Shown: positions 48,796-60,189 of the stretch, piece after piece
How positions within the stretch are numbered: the stretch's first letter is position 1
Layout of the letters: each line of letters starts with the position of its first letter
DNA from: Hirundichthys speculiger
Taxonomy: Eukaryota; Chordata; Actinopteri; Beloniformes; Exocoetidae
Assembly: GCA_018398805.1 (NCBI GenBank)
Contig: JAGFBZ010002020.1
Coordinates: 545,048 to 609,047 of the forward strand
Direction of reading: 5' to 3'
DNA: 64,000 nucleotides
Made by a program: the position numbers and the translations under genes
The notes under the pieces: generated by a model
Told to the model about the DNA's origin: nothing
What the model saw: the letters and a program-made list of their open reading frames with translations, nothing else
The model's database searches: none

Positions 48796-49204
48796 AGGTG
48801 GGGTAGGTGTTCTTTAAAAAAACGGTTCCATCAATCCAACTCAAGTGAGATTTTGAAAATATACACTCCCTCCCTCCTCCCAAAGGCTCCGCCTCCTCCT
48901 CTTCAGCCCACCCCTCGAAACCACGCCTTCACACGATTCACTACTACATGAACCACAGGGAGGGAGGGAGGGGTGGGTGGGAGTGCATTGATATTTGATG
49001 GACGTATTATGCAGCCAAAGAAAGTAATGATGATCACTATTTTGATTGGTCAGAGTTTTTCTCTGATTATACCCTCTAGACTGGACCAAAACGTTTGGTT
49101 TTTTTTTTGCAAACATTTTATTTCAGTGGGTGCAATGGGAATGTGAAAAGGTTTTCAGGCAATATTGTAAAAAGTGCTGCAAAAAAAGAACACCTACCCC
49201 ACCT
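48796..49204 (-). mobile_element. TTAA-target MITE, copy 2 (409 bp)
   Basis: Reverse-oriented relative of 11247-11641, with AGGTGGGGTAGGTGTTCTT ends and TTAA on both sides (48792-48795 and 49205-49208). Confidence 0.82.
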
Positions 49205-49208
49205 TTAA

Positions 49209-50304
49209 GCCCTGGATTTGAGTTGAAAACCACTTCCCTGACACTTAGCTCAAGCATGAAAAATAAACATGTGAAAATCTGAGGCTTGTTGCCTGAAAGT
49301 AGAATCAAGAGATCTGTCCCCAACAGAAACTTTAAAATGAAAAATTGAACTACAACCCTGTACTGGAGCAGCACTGTGGCTTGGTGCTTAGCACCATTCC
49401 CACTGCAAGAGTTGCTGGCTTGAATTCTGGCAGGAACCTTTCAGCATCTCCCCTGTGCCATCAAAGTATACTTTGTAACTTTAAACAACTAACTGAAAGA
49501 CATTTTTGAAGACTTAGGCGGCCCTTATTGGAGTGGGGTCATGTTTAACATTAATTATAATATATCCACCTTATATTGCAGAGGAATTATAAGAGGGTTT
49601 GGATTCATTTGTAGAGCAATGATAAAATAGATAACTCATACTGCAGTCTAAATAAACTGAGGATAATGTGAAAGTAAAAAAAACAAACAAGCAAAAAAAT
49701 CAATGTGGAATTGAGTTAGTGGCTTTTGCTTATCAGCTCTTTATATTAATAAACAAGAACAGCATGAAACAGCTCAGTCTTTCAGATCTTCTGGTACAGA
49801 GTGAATACATCACTTTTAAACCTGAAAATGTCTGTCAACAGATTTAACACGAAGAACCTGCTTCCAGTTTATATACAACATATATGAAGAACAAACTTGC
49901 AGATCCACGAGTCTGCTGCAACTCTTCTTACATTCTTGCCCCTGCATTTGACTGATTTACAGTACCTGAACTTTATCTGTTTTCGTTTTTCCATTTTATT
50001 CTGTCTAAAACTGTCAGTATTTCGTGCATAGCATGTGCTGCTGTCAATATTTTATTTGAATTCATTTCATACTTTAAAAATGATTCAATTAATTTCTGTG
50101 AATAAATCTACATTGCTGTACCTTTTATTGAAACAGCCACTGTCTATATATTGTAGTAACATATTAATGTATAATGACAGTATATACTGACACTGTGGTA
50201 ATGGTATCATTAAAAATGCAATCATTACAAGCCATTTTACACTTATTTATTTCATGTCTCCAATTCATGTCCTTTTTTACCCCTCTTAGTGTGTTTGCTT
50301 ATGT
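49209..50304. other. terb2 downstream region
   Basis: A partial SINE-like head at 49366-49470 (gcagcactgtggcttggtgc). Otherwise AT-rich with nothing recognised. Confidence 0.5.
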
Positions 50305-50411
50305 TCACATCCAATGGAGCTGAGCTTTACATTTGTGTCTCTGGAAATGCCTCAGATGGGAATCACACAAATCACCTAAATATTTTTGTAGATTATCCAT
50401 GCTGACATACC
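50305..50411 (-). CDS. terb2: terb2 coding exon 7 (MAJIN-binding segment)
   Basis: GYVSMDNLQKYLGDLCDSHL then RHFQRHKCKAQLHWM and TGA. Acceptor tgtccttatag. The first 16 residues match human GYISIDAMKKFLGEL; the rest is diverged and ends earlier than human. Confidence 0.9.
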
Positions 50412-53400
50412 CTATAAGGACAAAGCAAACAGGAAAGAGGTGTGATGTTAAAACATGAAACAATACTGAAAAAAATGCTTCCAAACAAACAACCAAGTAA
50501 ATCAAAGTAAACAAAAACAGAACTGATTTAATTATTTATTCAATAATTTAAACCTATTATATATGAAAACAGCAACAACAAAACACATAAAAGATTGAAC
50601 CTGAGAAACTGTATTGCATTTTGGAAAACATACACACATTTTGAATTTGATGCCAGCTGCAACCAGGACAGGGACACGTTTTACCATTTTGTTGTATTAC
50701 TTCTTTGTTGATCCTGTGATCTGCTGAACTCAGTGGATATAAAAGGTTTTCTCTTTCTTGCATGATATAGGATTTCAGCTGTGTTCAGGGGCTGGCTGTT
50801 CAGGGCCTCATTTGTTCTATTTTTCCTCAAATAATCACTGGGTGACAAGTTTAGACTGCAAGCATGCAACTTTATGTTGCATGCTTGCAGTCTAAACTTG
50901 TCACACAAAGTTCATTTTAGAATTAATTTTAAAATTTTAGTTCTTACCTTCAGAGCTCTAAATGGCCAAGCCCCTACTTACATCACCGAGCTGCTAAAAC
51001 GATACTGTCCTACTCGTTCCCTCAGATCCGACAACCAACTCCTGCTGGTCATCCCCCACACTCGCTTTAAGACCAGGGGGGATCGAGCCTTTCAAGCAGT
51101 GGCCCCCATGGAACTCGTTGCCACTATCCATTCGTACCTCAAGCTCTGTTGAGGCTTTTAAAAAGCAGCTGAAAACCCTGTTATTCAGGCAGGCTTTTAG
51201 TTAGGTGTGGGGTTTTATGGGTTTTATGGTTTCACGTTTTTATGTTTATTTGTTTTTTATATGTTTTTATGCTGATTATGAAATTGTACTTTATGTATGC
51301 TTTTATTTTTTACTGTGAAGCACTTTGTGAATTCTTTCTGTGAGAAGTGCTATACAAATAAACTTTACTTACTTACTTACTTACTTTATCAGCCAGAATC
51401 CCAGTTATAGTATATGCAGAATGTTTGGCATTGTCTTGCAGAAATAAGAAAACTTTTTGCTATTTCTTCACTTAAATGGCAGTATTAACATGATTAGGTT
51501 TAATGGTTCCTTCCTAATCATTTGCACTAATGCAAGTCTATATTCTACCTTTCCTTACTGTTCTCAATTAAATAATTCAATTTACTTAGCACACGGCTTT
51601 ACATGTTGTCACAAGATGTTGAAGAAAAAAAAAACACTTGAATATCATTTACAACAGAGTATCAAACCAAGTCAGTTATCTGGCAGGATCTTTTTAGAAC
51701 AAACAAAACAAACTGAAGCGTGTTAAACCTATCACCTGTTGATGTGCTGTTAACTGGGTTTCTAAAACAGTCACAGAGAGGAGCTTCACTTTCTGCTGAG
51801 TCTGTATCAGATGTGTCACAACTGCCAACAGATTAACAGAGATTTAATTCAAGTTTTGAGTTTCAGTTTCAAATATTTTTTGTGGAAAATCAACATACTT
51901 GCTTCTGCTGACTTCTTCTTCAGTAGGCCCATTGTCTGTCAGGAACTTTAAACACTTACAATCCTGTGAAAAAGGATACAGTCCAGTTAGATTACAGGAC
52001 ATAGTTTGTTTAAATTCCACTTCCAGGTGGCTTACCTGTGCATCTGACTGTTCATCTTCACGCTCCCAAATCAACCTCCCAACTACTTTTCTCACCTCTA
52101 AAATGACAGAGAGCACACAAGTTATATTGTAAGCAGCTCATTCCCTTCTTACAGCTACCGTCTATGAGTTAAAGAAAACAGGGAATTACTAATCCTTTTG
52201 AAAACTTATTGGAACTTGAAAGAAGTAAAACTGTCCTCTATCTACCAGGAAAAAAGGAAAATATGAAAAATGTAAAAAAAAAAAAAATCTTCCAATTTCC
52301 CAGACCTTGTCAGAATTTAGCGTGGTTTACAACTAGTAACAATAAAAATACAGTAGTTCCTACCATTCTGCACAGAGGTTGGAGGTAGCACATAATGACC
52401 AATGCACACCGATTTCACACTCTGCCTCTTTTGACAGGTAGACAGAAACAAGCTGTGAAACACTGTCACCTTGTCCCAGAGGTAATCTTTGCTCTCAAAT
52501 ATCCTTAAAAACAGAAAGTTTGACTTAAATGGAGTGTAGAAAAATAGCTTAGTAATGGTCTACAGGATTATAACATTTGAGTGGTTTCATTTTGCTCACC
52601 TTAGAGTATCAGGGCATGCTGCATCCTCACTGAAAAGGTAATCTGCTGTCCTCCAACCTGTAGTAGTCCCCTCTTCCACTCCTGCAAGATAAATATGTCA
52701 GAAACAAGCCATCCCCATCTATATTATGCATGGGAGTGGTTAGGGCGTTCCACCTGTTAAACCAATCAGTGCTTCAGTAGCCATTGCCTTTAAGAGCAGG
52801 TTGCGCTACCTGCTATCCGGATGATTAATAATCGATTAATCATTAACATTTTTATATTGAAAACTATCACAATTATTCTCGATATCGGCGTGACATTTGT
52901 TTTCCCCTTTGGCCTGGTTGCTATGGCCCGCGCATGCCCAGATGTGTTCAGTGGCCCAGATGTTCGTGGTCGAGAATAACGTGACATTTCCTGTTTCTTT
53001 TCTTTAAGAAAACAACGATAATAAAAGAAGAGATATCGACGAGACTACTTAACAATGATAATTTATATCAAAGCGCCAGTATTACAGGCTTTTTGTTTCT
53101 TAAAAAGATGCGCTTGTTGTGTGCTCGATGTGCGCTGCAGCTCCGTCTGGTCCGTGCTAACACCGAGGCTAGGCTAGGCTGAGATAGAGATGGACCGCCT
53201 CCACCGTCCTTTACAAGGCTTGGATGCGCGTTGTTCAAGTGATACATCATTGTCGTTGTCAATTTATTGTATTTTTAATTTGCATTGCAGTGATTGCAGT
53301 ACACTTGGTCATTTTCTAAACAAAAATGGTCCCACGCAACACTTCGCCGCGACCGCTTCATGATTAGGCGATGACCTTCAGAAGCTCGCATGTAACAACT

Positions 53401-55926
53401 GAGGCCAGCCAGGGTACGATGGTGAAATGTTGCCCCCTGTTCCCAAATTTCTATCGGTGGCACAGCGAAATGCATCGCATTGTTTGAGGACGTGCACTGA
53501 TAACCTACATTCGGATTGTTTAAAAAAAAAAAAACAATCAGTTTATCGACGAAAATGAATGTCTTCAACCAAATTCTTAATGATCAATCATCGATTAATC
53601 GATTAATTATGCCCATCCCTAATTTCTAGATTTAAAAAGTATGGCATTTTACAAAGCAAATATTTACAGGTTTATTCCTGTTTTTTTTAGAAAGTATTTG
53701 CTTTTATATTCCTAGCCACAGATCTCTACTTCAGTGGTAGGACTGAACAATCTATTGTTTCAGACCAAAAATCGCAATCTCCGACAACACGATTTTGGGA
53801 TCGTCAAAACGCACGATTTTTCACGGGGGGTGGGGGGTGTTGTCACTTAAAAACCCACATATCTGCTGCATGCTCCTGTATGCTCATAGAAAGGCTCTGT
53901 GCTGCCAACTACCAATCAAGAAGCTGCATTCTGCCTCGTGGACAGGTCACATGTTCTTCCACTCCAATCAGTATAGCAGTGTGCAATTTCAGGTATGGCT
54001 GCAGGGGGAGGAGAAGCAGAGCCAAGGGTTTTAAACTCCAAGAAAAATAGCACATCTGTCATTTGGCAATATTTTGGACTTGAGACTGAAGATGAGCATC
54101 AGAAACAGGTGCTGTGCAGAGCATGCCATGCAAAAATTGAAACGTCGAGAGGAAACATGACAAATTTGTACCGCCACCTTAAAGTCCACCATGTAAACCT
54201 GCAAGAGGAGTGCATGGCGAAGAAGTTGAGAGAGAAGTATTAGTCACATCTCTCAAAAAACACGTTGTGAAGAGAACAAAAAAAAAAATATATATATATA
54301 TATACTGTATTGGCCCGAATAAAGGATGATATTTTACTCTAGAAATCATATTCTCAAAAACGGGGGTCGTCTCATAATCGAGGACTTGACTTTTCTATTG
54401 TAGTTACACATCTGCACCACTAGATGGAGCCGCACCAAAGTAAACAGTAAGCGAATCGACCGCAACAGTGAGCGCATGCAAGCAGGATCTGATGTAAAAT
54501 GGAGGAACCAAGTGACTGTCTCCAGCAAGGGGTCTGAAAATGTTGTTGCGGTCCAGAATTTTTTTTTATTTTAAAGACTGAACTATTATTGTTAATTTAA
54601 TTATTAACCAAATATAACTCGACTTTGATGGTCATGCAGTTATTGACATCATTAATGGTTGGTTCATCCATGAAGAAAAAAAAATCTGTATATAGCATCT
54701 GTATATAGTATCTGTTATGCCGTCTCAGGACTTGACTGTGCACCTTACATCCTCATACCTTCTTTATTCGTACTACCTCGTTTATCTGCACTATTTCTCT
54801 CTACATTGCATATCTTTGTACACTGATCCACACTGTTTTGTACTTTGCACTCTTTTTTGCACTGAAACCAGAGATGCTGCTTTTAATCTCATTGTACCTA
54901 TGTACAGTGACAATAAAGGATTCTATTCTATTCTAATGCAGTTATTGAACTATATGGTTGTTGCTTATTCACTGAGTCACAGTCTCAGAATTTAAGAGAA
55001 TACAGCTTATGAAATAGTACTATACCTTGATTTTAAATAACATGGAAACCTAAAACACATACCTGTACCTTAAGTATGGTACCATACTTCCTAAAAAAGA
55101 TTAAATCATTAAAATGTTTAACAATACAGCATAATGCCATCTTTGTGTGGGTTTTTCTATAAAAATTGTACAACAAAAAGTTGTTTTATGAATAACCTTA
55201 TTGTCTTCAACACATTTTTATTTTCCCAAAATGATATTTGAAAACTAGAGGTTGTCTTACAATCAGAGTCGTCCTATATTCAGGCTAATACAGTACAAGT
55301 CACAAGCCCCTTTCAGCAGCAGCTGTCCAAGGACCCCTCTGTGGACTTGTTCCTCCAGCTGACCATCACGCTTTCAGGCTGCTATTAGCCCTCTTTGATT
55401 TATTTATTTATTTTATTTTCACAGCTGTCAGTTACTTCTGCTTTTCAACAGTCCCTGACGAGTTCCTCACTCACTCCAAACTTCTTGCTCATTGATTACC
55501 GTTTTCGACTGCACATTTTAAAATATTCAGTATAAATTTTGCAGTATAGATTTTTCTTTTTGGTGGCATATTTGTGGTCTTTCAGGCTTTGTAGTTTACA
55601 TTTGTAAACTTGTAGGGAGTGTAGAGATGCCCTGTTCTCGTCTTGGATGACATGACGCATATTTTTGATGTATAAATCGCAGAACCAGCCAAACTACTAA
55701 TAAAGCAGTTAAAGAAAATATGGTAGTCTGCTAGCGACCACCGAAGTTAGTTCTTCTCTGGCATTTTAAATTGTAACGTAAAGACGTTTCATTACAGCAA
55801 TACGCTAGCAGAAATAAAATGATAATTTATTCATTTACTTAATCTCATGACTTCTTACTTACTCCAAAAGTTGAGATATGCCTTGGGTACACAACTTGAA
55901 AACCAGGCAGTTTTATCCCGAAACAT
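50305..55926 (-). CDS. terb2: Terb2, telomere repeat-binding bouquet formation protein 2, 7 coding exons
   Basis: Part of the TERB1-TERB2-MAJIN complex that ties telomeres to the inner nuclear membrane in meiotic prophase. Exons in transcript order: 55926-55863, 52681-52600, 52503-52364, 52097-52036, 51963-51899, 51821-51736, 50411-50305. They join in frame without a stop to 201 residues (human about 220). Recognised by MFRDKTAWFSSCVPKAYLNF (human-like MFQ...WF...FW), then ADYLFSEDAACPDTLRIFES, VTVFHSLFLSTC, GHYVLPPTSVQNEVRK, LIWERE, and the final TGYVSMDNLQKYLGDL, which aligns with the MAJIN-binding end of mammalian TERB2. The middle is short, acidic and serine-rich (CDTSDTDSAESEAP). Neighbour sord agrees with human 15q21.1, where TERB2 lies beside SORD. 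All junctions are GT/AG with matching phase, so the gene seems intact. Testis and ovary expression is expected from the family. Confidence 0.92.
50842..50904. repeat. Perfect 29-bp hairpin in terb2 intron 6
   Basis: Arms 50842-50870 and 50876-50904 are exact reverse complements (beginning GTGACAAGTTTAGACTGCAA) with a 5-base loop. It abuts the 5' edge of the LINE piece at 50905. Confidence 0.95.
50905..51385 (+). mobile_element. L2/CR1-type LINE 3' end
   Basis: Encodes the RT tail pattern LTFRALNGQAPTYITELLKR then PTRSLRSDNQLLLVIPHTRF. Then come gaagcactttgtgaattctt and tacaaataaactttacttac, with a (TTAC)n tail to 51385. 5'-truncated; opposite in orientation to terb2. Confidence 0.8.
51736..51821 (-). 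CDS. terb2: terb2 coding exon 6
   Basis: CDTSDTDSAESEAPLCDCFR then NPVNSTST and one base. Low conservation; kept because phase and splice sites fit the neighbours (acceptor ctgttggcag, donor GTGATA). Confidence 0.85.
51899..51963 (-). CDS. terb2: terb2 coding exon 5
   Basis: DCKCLKFLTDNGPTEEEVSR then S and two bases. Acceptor tttttcacag, donor GTATGT. Confidence 0.87.
52036..52097 (-). CDS. terb2: terb2 coding exon 4
   Basis: EVRKVVGRLIWEREDEQSDA then Q. Corresponds to KEIRRKIGSFIWEQ of human. Acceptor tgtcattttag, donor GTAAGC. Confidence 0.92.
52364..52503 (-). CDS. terb2: terb2 coding exon 3
   Basis: IFESKDYLWDKVTVFHSLFL, then STCQKRQSVKSVCIGHYVLP and PTSVQN. This is the best conserved part (human IYQSLDYIEDNATVFHAYYL). 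The acceptor is AAG (tttttaag), a little unusual. Confidence 0.94.
52600..52681 (-). CDS. terb2: terb2 coding exon 2
   Basis: VEEGTTTGWRTADYLFSEDA then ACPDTL. Matches human VAEGGTISDPRAADFLFSCD and HPDTL. Acceptor ttatcttgcag, donor GTGAGC. Confidence 0.94.
52723..52811 (+). mobile_element. Fragment of the GC-rich MITE family
   Basis: About 85 bases nearly identical to 21525-21612 (ccattgcctttaagagcagg and before). It begins only 42 bases upstream of terb2 exon 2. Confidence 0.8.
52820..53622. mobile_element. hAT-like element with ATCGATTAATCG ends
   Basis: Left part tgattaataatcgattaatc and right part atcatcgattaatcgattaa followed by atgcccatccct. Read in reverse the right end gives agggatgggcataattaatc, typical of hAT-family ends in fish. 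No complete ORF inside. Confidence 0.6.
53740..54290 (+). pseudogene. hAT transposase remnant with BED zinc finger
   Basis: The frame 53995-54243 (82 codons) includes TSVIWQYFGLETEDEHQKQV, then LCRACHAKI and NMTNLYRHLKVHH: a BED zinc finger with its C-x2-C and H-x4-H ligands and the aromatic W-x-F/Y start. It stops soon after, so the catalytic domain is absent here. The left flank (ggactgaacaatctattgtt) resembles a hAT end. Confidence 0.75.
54303..55291. mobile_element. TIR DNA transposon, about 990 bp, with nested retroelement
   Basis: Ends TACTGTATTGGCCCGAATA and, in reverse, TACTGTATTAGCCTGAATA. The subterminal parts (ggtcgtctcataatcgagg; ttgtcttacaatcagagtcg) also mirror each other. A non-LTR tail at about 54690-54942 ends acaataaaggattctattct. 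It is flanked by atgcagttattgaca and atgcagttattgaac, which are duplicated target sequence. Confidence 0.75.
55863..55926 (-). CDS. terb2: terb2 coding exon 1
   Basis: MFRDKTAWFSSCVPKAYLNF then W and one base; donor GTAAGT on the minus strand. Found by matching the MF...WF pattern of TERB2 starts. The phase fits exon 2 across a 3.18-kb intron. Confidence 0.88.
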
Positions 55927-56151
55927 TCTCACACACTTTTTTTCTCCTTTAAAGAGAATGTTCTCAGTATCAGTCCACTTTAAGTGTTGACCTAATCAAT
56001 GAGCCGTTGCTTCTCTGTCGGCAAGGTCTGAACCGGTGTGAACCGGTCTCAATTGAATTTGGTCTGCGTTTGGCGCTCACCGTGTTGCATTTAATTGCTG
56101 TTGAAAACTGTGGGAATTTGCTTTTCTTGTTCTCAGAAGTTCTCTTGTTCT
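55927..56151. other. terb2 upstream region
   Basis: Presumed promoter. No clear TATA box or other site could be placed. Confidence 0.35.
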
Positions 56152-56153
56152 CT

Positions 56154-56251
<98 letters not shown>

Positions 56252-56275
56252 ATATATATATATAATATACATAAA
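56152..56275. repeat. (TA)n microsatellite
   Basis: TA repeats with a few breaks, about 225 bases upstream of the terb2 start. Confidence 0.95.
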
Positions 56276-56280
56276 CATTA

Positions 56281-56832
56281 ACATGTCCCTTTTTTCTGTT
56301 TTCCTTATTGGCATAAGGGACATTTCCAGGTTCTGTTCTTGGCATCATATCCTTGCTTTCTATGGACAGACATGTGCAATGGAACCACCTGTTGCATTCA
56401 TCACACTGAATCGGTTTAAATGAAAACAAATTATATAATTTATTATAATTAATCGTTTTAATTAAGTTGTATTATTTTGACACCTAAATGTCACATTTTT
56501 TTTTTAATGGCAAAATAACAATTCAGCATGTTATAACTGTTTTGCGATTACTCACCCTTTGTATCATGGCAGTTCCTGGTCCTGGTGGCTTGAAGGTGGC
56601 ACACATTGCACAAGTATTTTCTTCATCAAAGACTAAAAAACAAATCACATTTATTCAATTATACATACCTACTATCTATGTTGTATGCATAATTTGACTT
56701 TACCTGAGGCCTCTAATGTAAAGAGCCAGGTCTCTCCTCTCCTCCTCAATTATTTTTTGGATGTGCTGAAGGTCATGTCAAGGATTTCTGGGAAAGCCTT
56801 TATCACAGCTTTTGCCATCTAAACATCACATG
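56281..56832 (-). pseudogene. Degenerate PHD-finger gene fragment
   Basis: Minus-strand exon-like pieces. About 56822-56703 begins MAKAVIKAFPEILDM and, in another frame, reads LQHIQKIIEEERRDLALYIR. Piece 56632-56556 reads FDEENTCAMCATFKPPGPGT. From 56404 it continues CDECNRWFHCTCLSIESKD. C-x2-C, C-x2-C and W-F-H-x2-C are the first six zinc ligands of a C4HC3 PHD finger. The final cysteine pair is lost (NVPYANK), and the first piece has a frameshift and a stop. It is a dead gene or transposon-borne copy; parent unknown. Confidence 0.6.
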
Positions 56833-59800
56833 CAGATACTTACAACAATTATGTAGGGCCATATGATAAATGAGTGAGAATTATGATTGTCATTTATTAT
56901 ATGCCCCCACATAATTGTCATTACTGAAAAACGAAAATAATTGTTTGCAAAATGAAGACAAGTTCAATGATATTCAAAATAATATGAAAAAAAAAAGGCA
57001 AAATACAACCATGAAAAGAAGTAAAATAACCAAGCACACTTATGTAAAGCACCAGCTAAATACACAGCTGGAAACACAAAGCAACCACAAATGGTATTTC
57101 ATGGTCTTTTGATGTTGTTTGTGTCTCTGAGTGTGTCTTGGCCCAGAGGGGGATGTGTGTGGGGTGATATATCTGTGCCCATGGGCCTGCTCTTTAATCC
57201 ACCCATTGTCCTACCACTTTGAGGAAGGTGGTGGATTAGTGACTTTTTTTCCTTTTTTTTTCAGATATTTTCCAGACCCTCTCTGAGCCATTTTTGCTAC
57301 AACCTCCATTAGCTGCCATACAATTGTGATAACAAAATAAGTTATAATCAGTTTTCAATGACATACAAATTTGATGACAAGTATTTACAGTGTTTTTCGT
57401 AAAATTAACATCAACAATCTAACTGCCCCATGCAGTATTCTTAAAGACATGAAAACCTCAGTCCGTTTTCCATTTATCAATATGATACAATCCTTAGAGA
57501 TGTACATTAGATGACATTTCTGACTTGACTAGTTTTTATCCCAGAGATGAGTAGTGTGTCAGTTAGTTCATTTTGTTAATACTATTTTTGCCCTTTTCAT
57601 CCATTTTACTTTACAGACTCATCAAAATGTGTGTGCCCATATTAAAATACAGCCAAATATATGTTTATTGAAATTAATTATTATATTAGTGATTTGATCA
57701 TGAGGGTAGGGAGCTCTTACAGATATTTCCTTCAAGTGGGGTTTAGAGCTCTCTGTCTGTGTCTTCATTCTCTCCCAGTATGATTGCATTTATCAACTAT
57801 TTTCTTTTTCCTCCTTTTATTTTGCATTGTGGAGGCCAGTGGAAGTGGTTGCAGTAATGTATTTCTACCACGAGGTGGTAGCATTTGCAACATATGAAGC
57901 GGTTAAACGCTCAGCTGATGAACATAGTAGTTTCCAGTATTTTAACAAAACAGTTCAAGTATATTTCAGTAATGTTTAAGCTGTTTGTTTCTTGCTTTGT
58001 CTGTTGAATCACTACAAATGTCTAAAGGAGGTGAAAACTGTAATTTTTCAAATGCAACAGCCGATATTGACAGTGATAATGAAAACTTAGTGAAAGCTTT
58101 GGTTTAAATTTTAAGCTTTCAGTTGATGAATCTACTTGAGTTTTTTTCAGGTTTAGAATATCTTCAGCTGTTAAAAACAATAGTTATTTAACTACTTTCT
58201 ATTCTGACACAACACTGAACAAGCTAGAACATTTTGACAACATGTGTGCATTGCAGAAGAACAGCTGTTTTGTTTATTTTGATATCATGACTTGTTCCTA
58301 CTTCTTTATTGTAACATTATGGGATGTGAACCAGCTTTATATATTACATATACCATGTATGAACAGCATCTATATTTTATGTTCTGTAGCTTCCTTGTTG
58401 AGGCTGTCTGCAGGTCAGACACTCATTGCACTTAAACGACCACAAAGAACCCGCTGACTGCGAAGCCCCATAACGTCATGTAACCTTGTGTGTTACAACA
58501 ACAGCAGCAACCTATAAAAGAAGACATTGCTGTTCAGCACTATTGACACTTTGCTGCTTGTATATATATCTGATGTGTTTACCTTAATTAATTTGGCTTT
58601 TATGGGTCTAAAGATAGCAGTTTCTCAGTAATAACTGACCACGATCTTGCCTATGTAAAACTACTCAGGTTTGTATTTGATACTGGGATTTAGAGACATG
58701 AAGGGCTTCCTCAAAGGTAGTGATTGTGCCTTAGACTTTTATCACACTATTCTCACTTGGATTATTTTAAATGGCAGTATGTTGCTTCCTCATTTTCACA
58801 CAGAGCACTGACTGGTGCTGGTGCTTCAAAGTGATGATAACTCTGTTGCCATGACAACAATCAAACCACACCCAATTTTTTATACCCAACCTCCCCCCCA
58901 ACATGCCTGTTTCAGAACAAAGCAACAGAAACAGAGACTGTTTGGTATGGTGGCATGTGTTTTCAGGTTTAAACTAAGCTGGACAGGAAATAGATGTGTC
59001 TTTGACCTTTTCAGTTAGCAACAACCTCATTATTGTAATGTGACAAGAATCATTACTGCCTATCCTCTGATTTGTTTTGAACAAAAAATCTTAAGCTGTT
59101 GGCATGCGGATTTCACACTGTGTAGGAATTTTTTTGGAAGGAGTGATGTTGAGGGGAAATACAAACAAAACATAAAAATGCATCTCCTCCCACCATAAGT
59201 GACACTGAAATTTTTAGATATACCGTTGGCACTACACAATAAATTGATTTGTGTACTGACATAAAATCAGTCTATACTATTTATAATAAATCTTAAACAG
59301 CTTTCTTTGGGTTTTGAGAAAAGATGAGGAATGTGAAAATGCCACATTGGACTGTGAAATTTTTCCTTTTTCTTTACAAGCCAAACAGTAAAATATTTTA
59401 TCACAAATATCATATATATCATATGTTGATTTTCTCTGGTCTTTGTCTAATATATATTACTACGTTTTACTATAATTATCTCTCATTTGGGGACTGTACA
59501 TGAGACAAGTCATGAAAACTGAAAATGCTTACTTATGTTCTCAACATTTCAGATTCAAAAAACTTGATTGGTCCCTTGAAGGACATTGCTTTGCAGTGAC
59601 TTGGTCAGGTACAAATATAACAAAAACAAGCACAATAGCAACAGATAAACAGAGGTATGCTGCCTCAGTTCATGCACATTATACGGTGCAAAACCAGAAG
59701 CTATGCAAGTAAAAAAATTTGCTAAATATGTGTAATGCTAAAAGTGTATTAAAGGAGCACAAGGGTATAGAAGTTAAGACAATAAACACTAGTCAAACAA

Positions 59801-60180
59801 TAGAATTTCAAATACAAATCAATAGATAAAAGCTCAATAATAAGTCACTTAAATCACTTGAAATCAGATATCAGCAGTTTGACTGCAGAAGGAATGAAGC
59901 GATTTGTTTTGGTTAGAGGCATCTGATAACGCTGAACTGAGGGCATTAGAGTAAAGTTAAAAAATAAAATGTGCTTCTGGTTCAAGCTTTTCTGACGACC
60001 TCGCTCTACCAGAATGAGTCCAGGTCTTACTGCTGGACACCTATCATCTTTGAGCACACTTTAACAATGCCATTCAGGCTGTTCCTATCTATTACTGACA
60101 GACCATTAAACTGTCATTAAACTGTCAGTTTAATGGTCTAAAAGTGGCAACTATTCCACTTCTGGATTGAAGCTCAACCA
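56833..60180. other. Gene-free stretch
   Basis: AT-rich; no exon with conserved protein sequence and no transposon end recognised. A short hairpin lies at 60100-60139. Confidence 0.5.
60100..60139. repeat. Short hairpin
   Basis: Arms 60100-60113 and 60126-60139 (AGACCATTAAACTG) are exact reverse complements with a 12-base loop that repeats part of the arm. Confidence 0.8.
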
Positions 60181-60189
60181 GGAAAAAGG

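Larger units (their letters stand above)
52682..55862 (-). other. terb2 intron 1, mostly transposons
   Basis: 3.18-kb intron holding a MITE fragment (52723-52811), a hAT-like element (52820-53622), a BED-finger remnant (53740-54290), and a TIR element (54303-55291) with a nested retroelement. Confidence 0.8.

Noticed and set aside
54417..54432. Further CTCF-like word inside a transposon in terb2 intron 1
   Set aside because: Only a partial match, with no supporting context.
56007..56252. 81-codon frame upstream of terb2
   Set aside because: Half of it is the TA microsatellite; the rest has no conserved motif.
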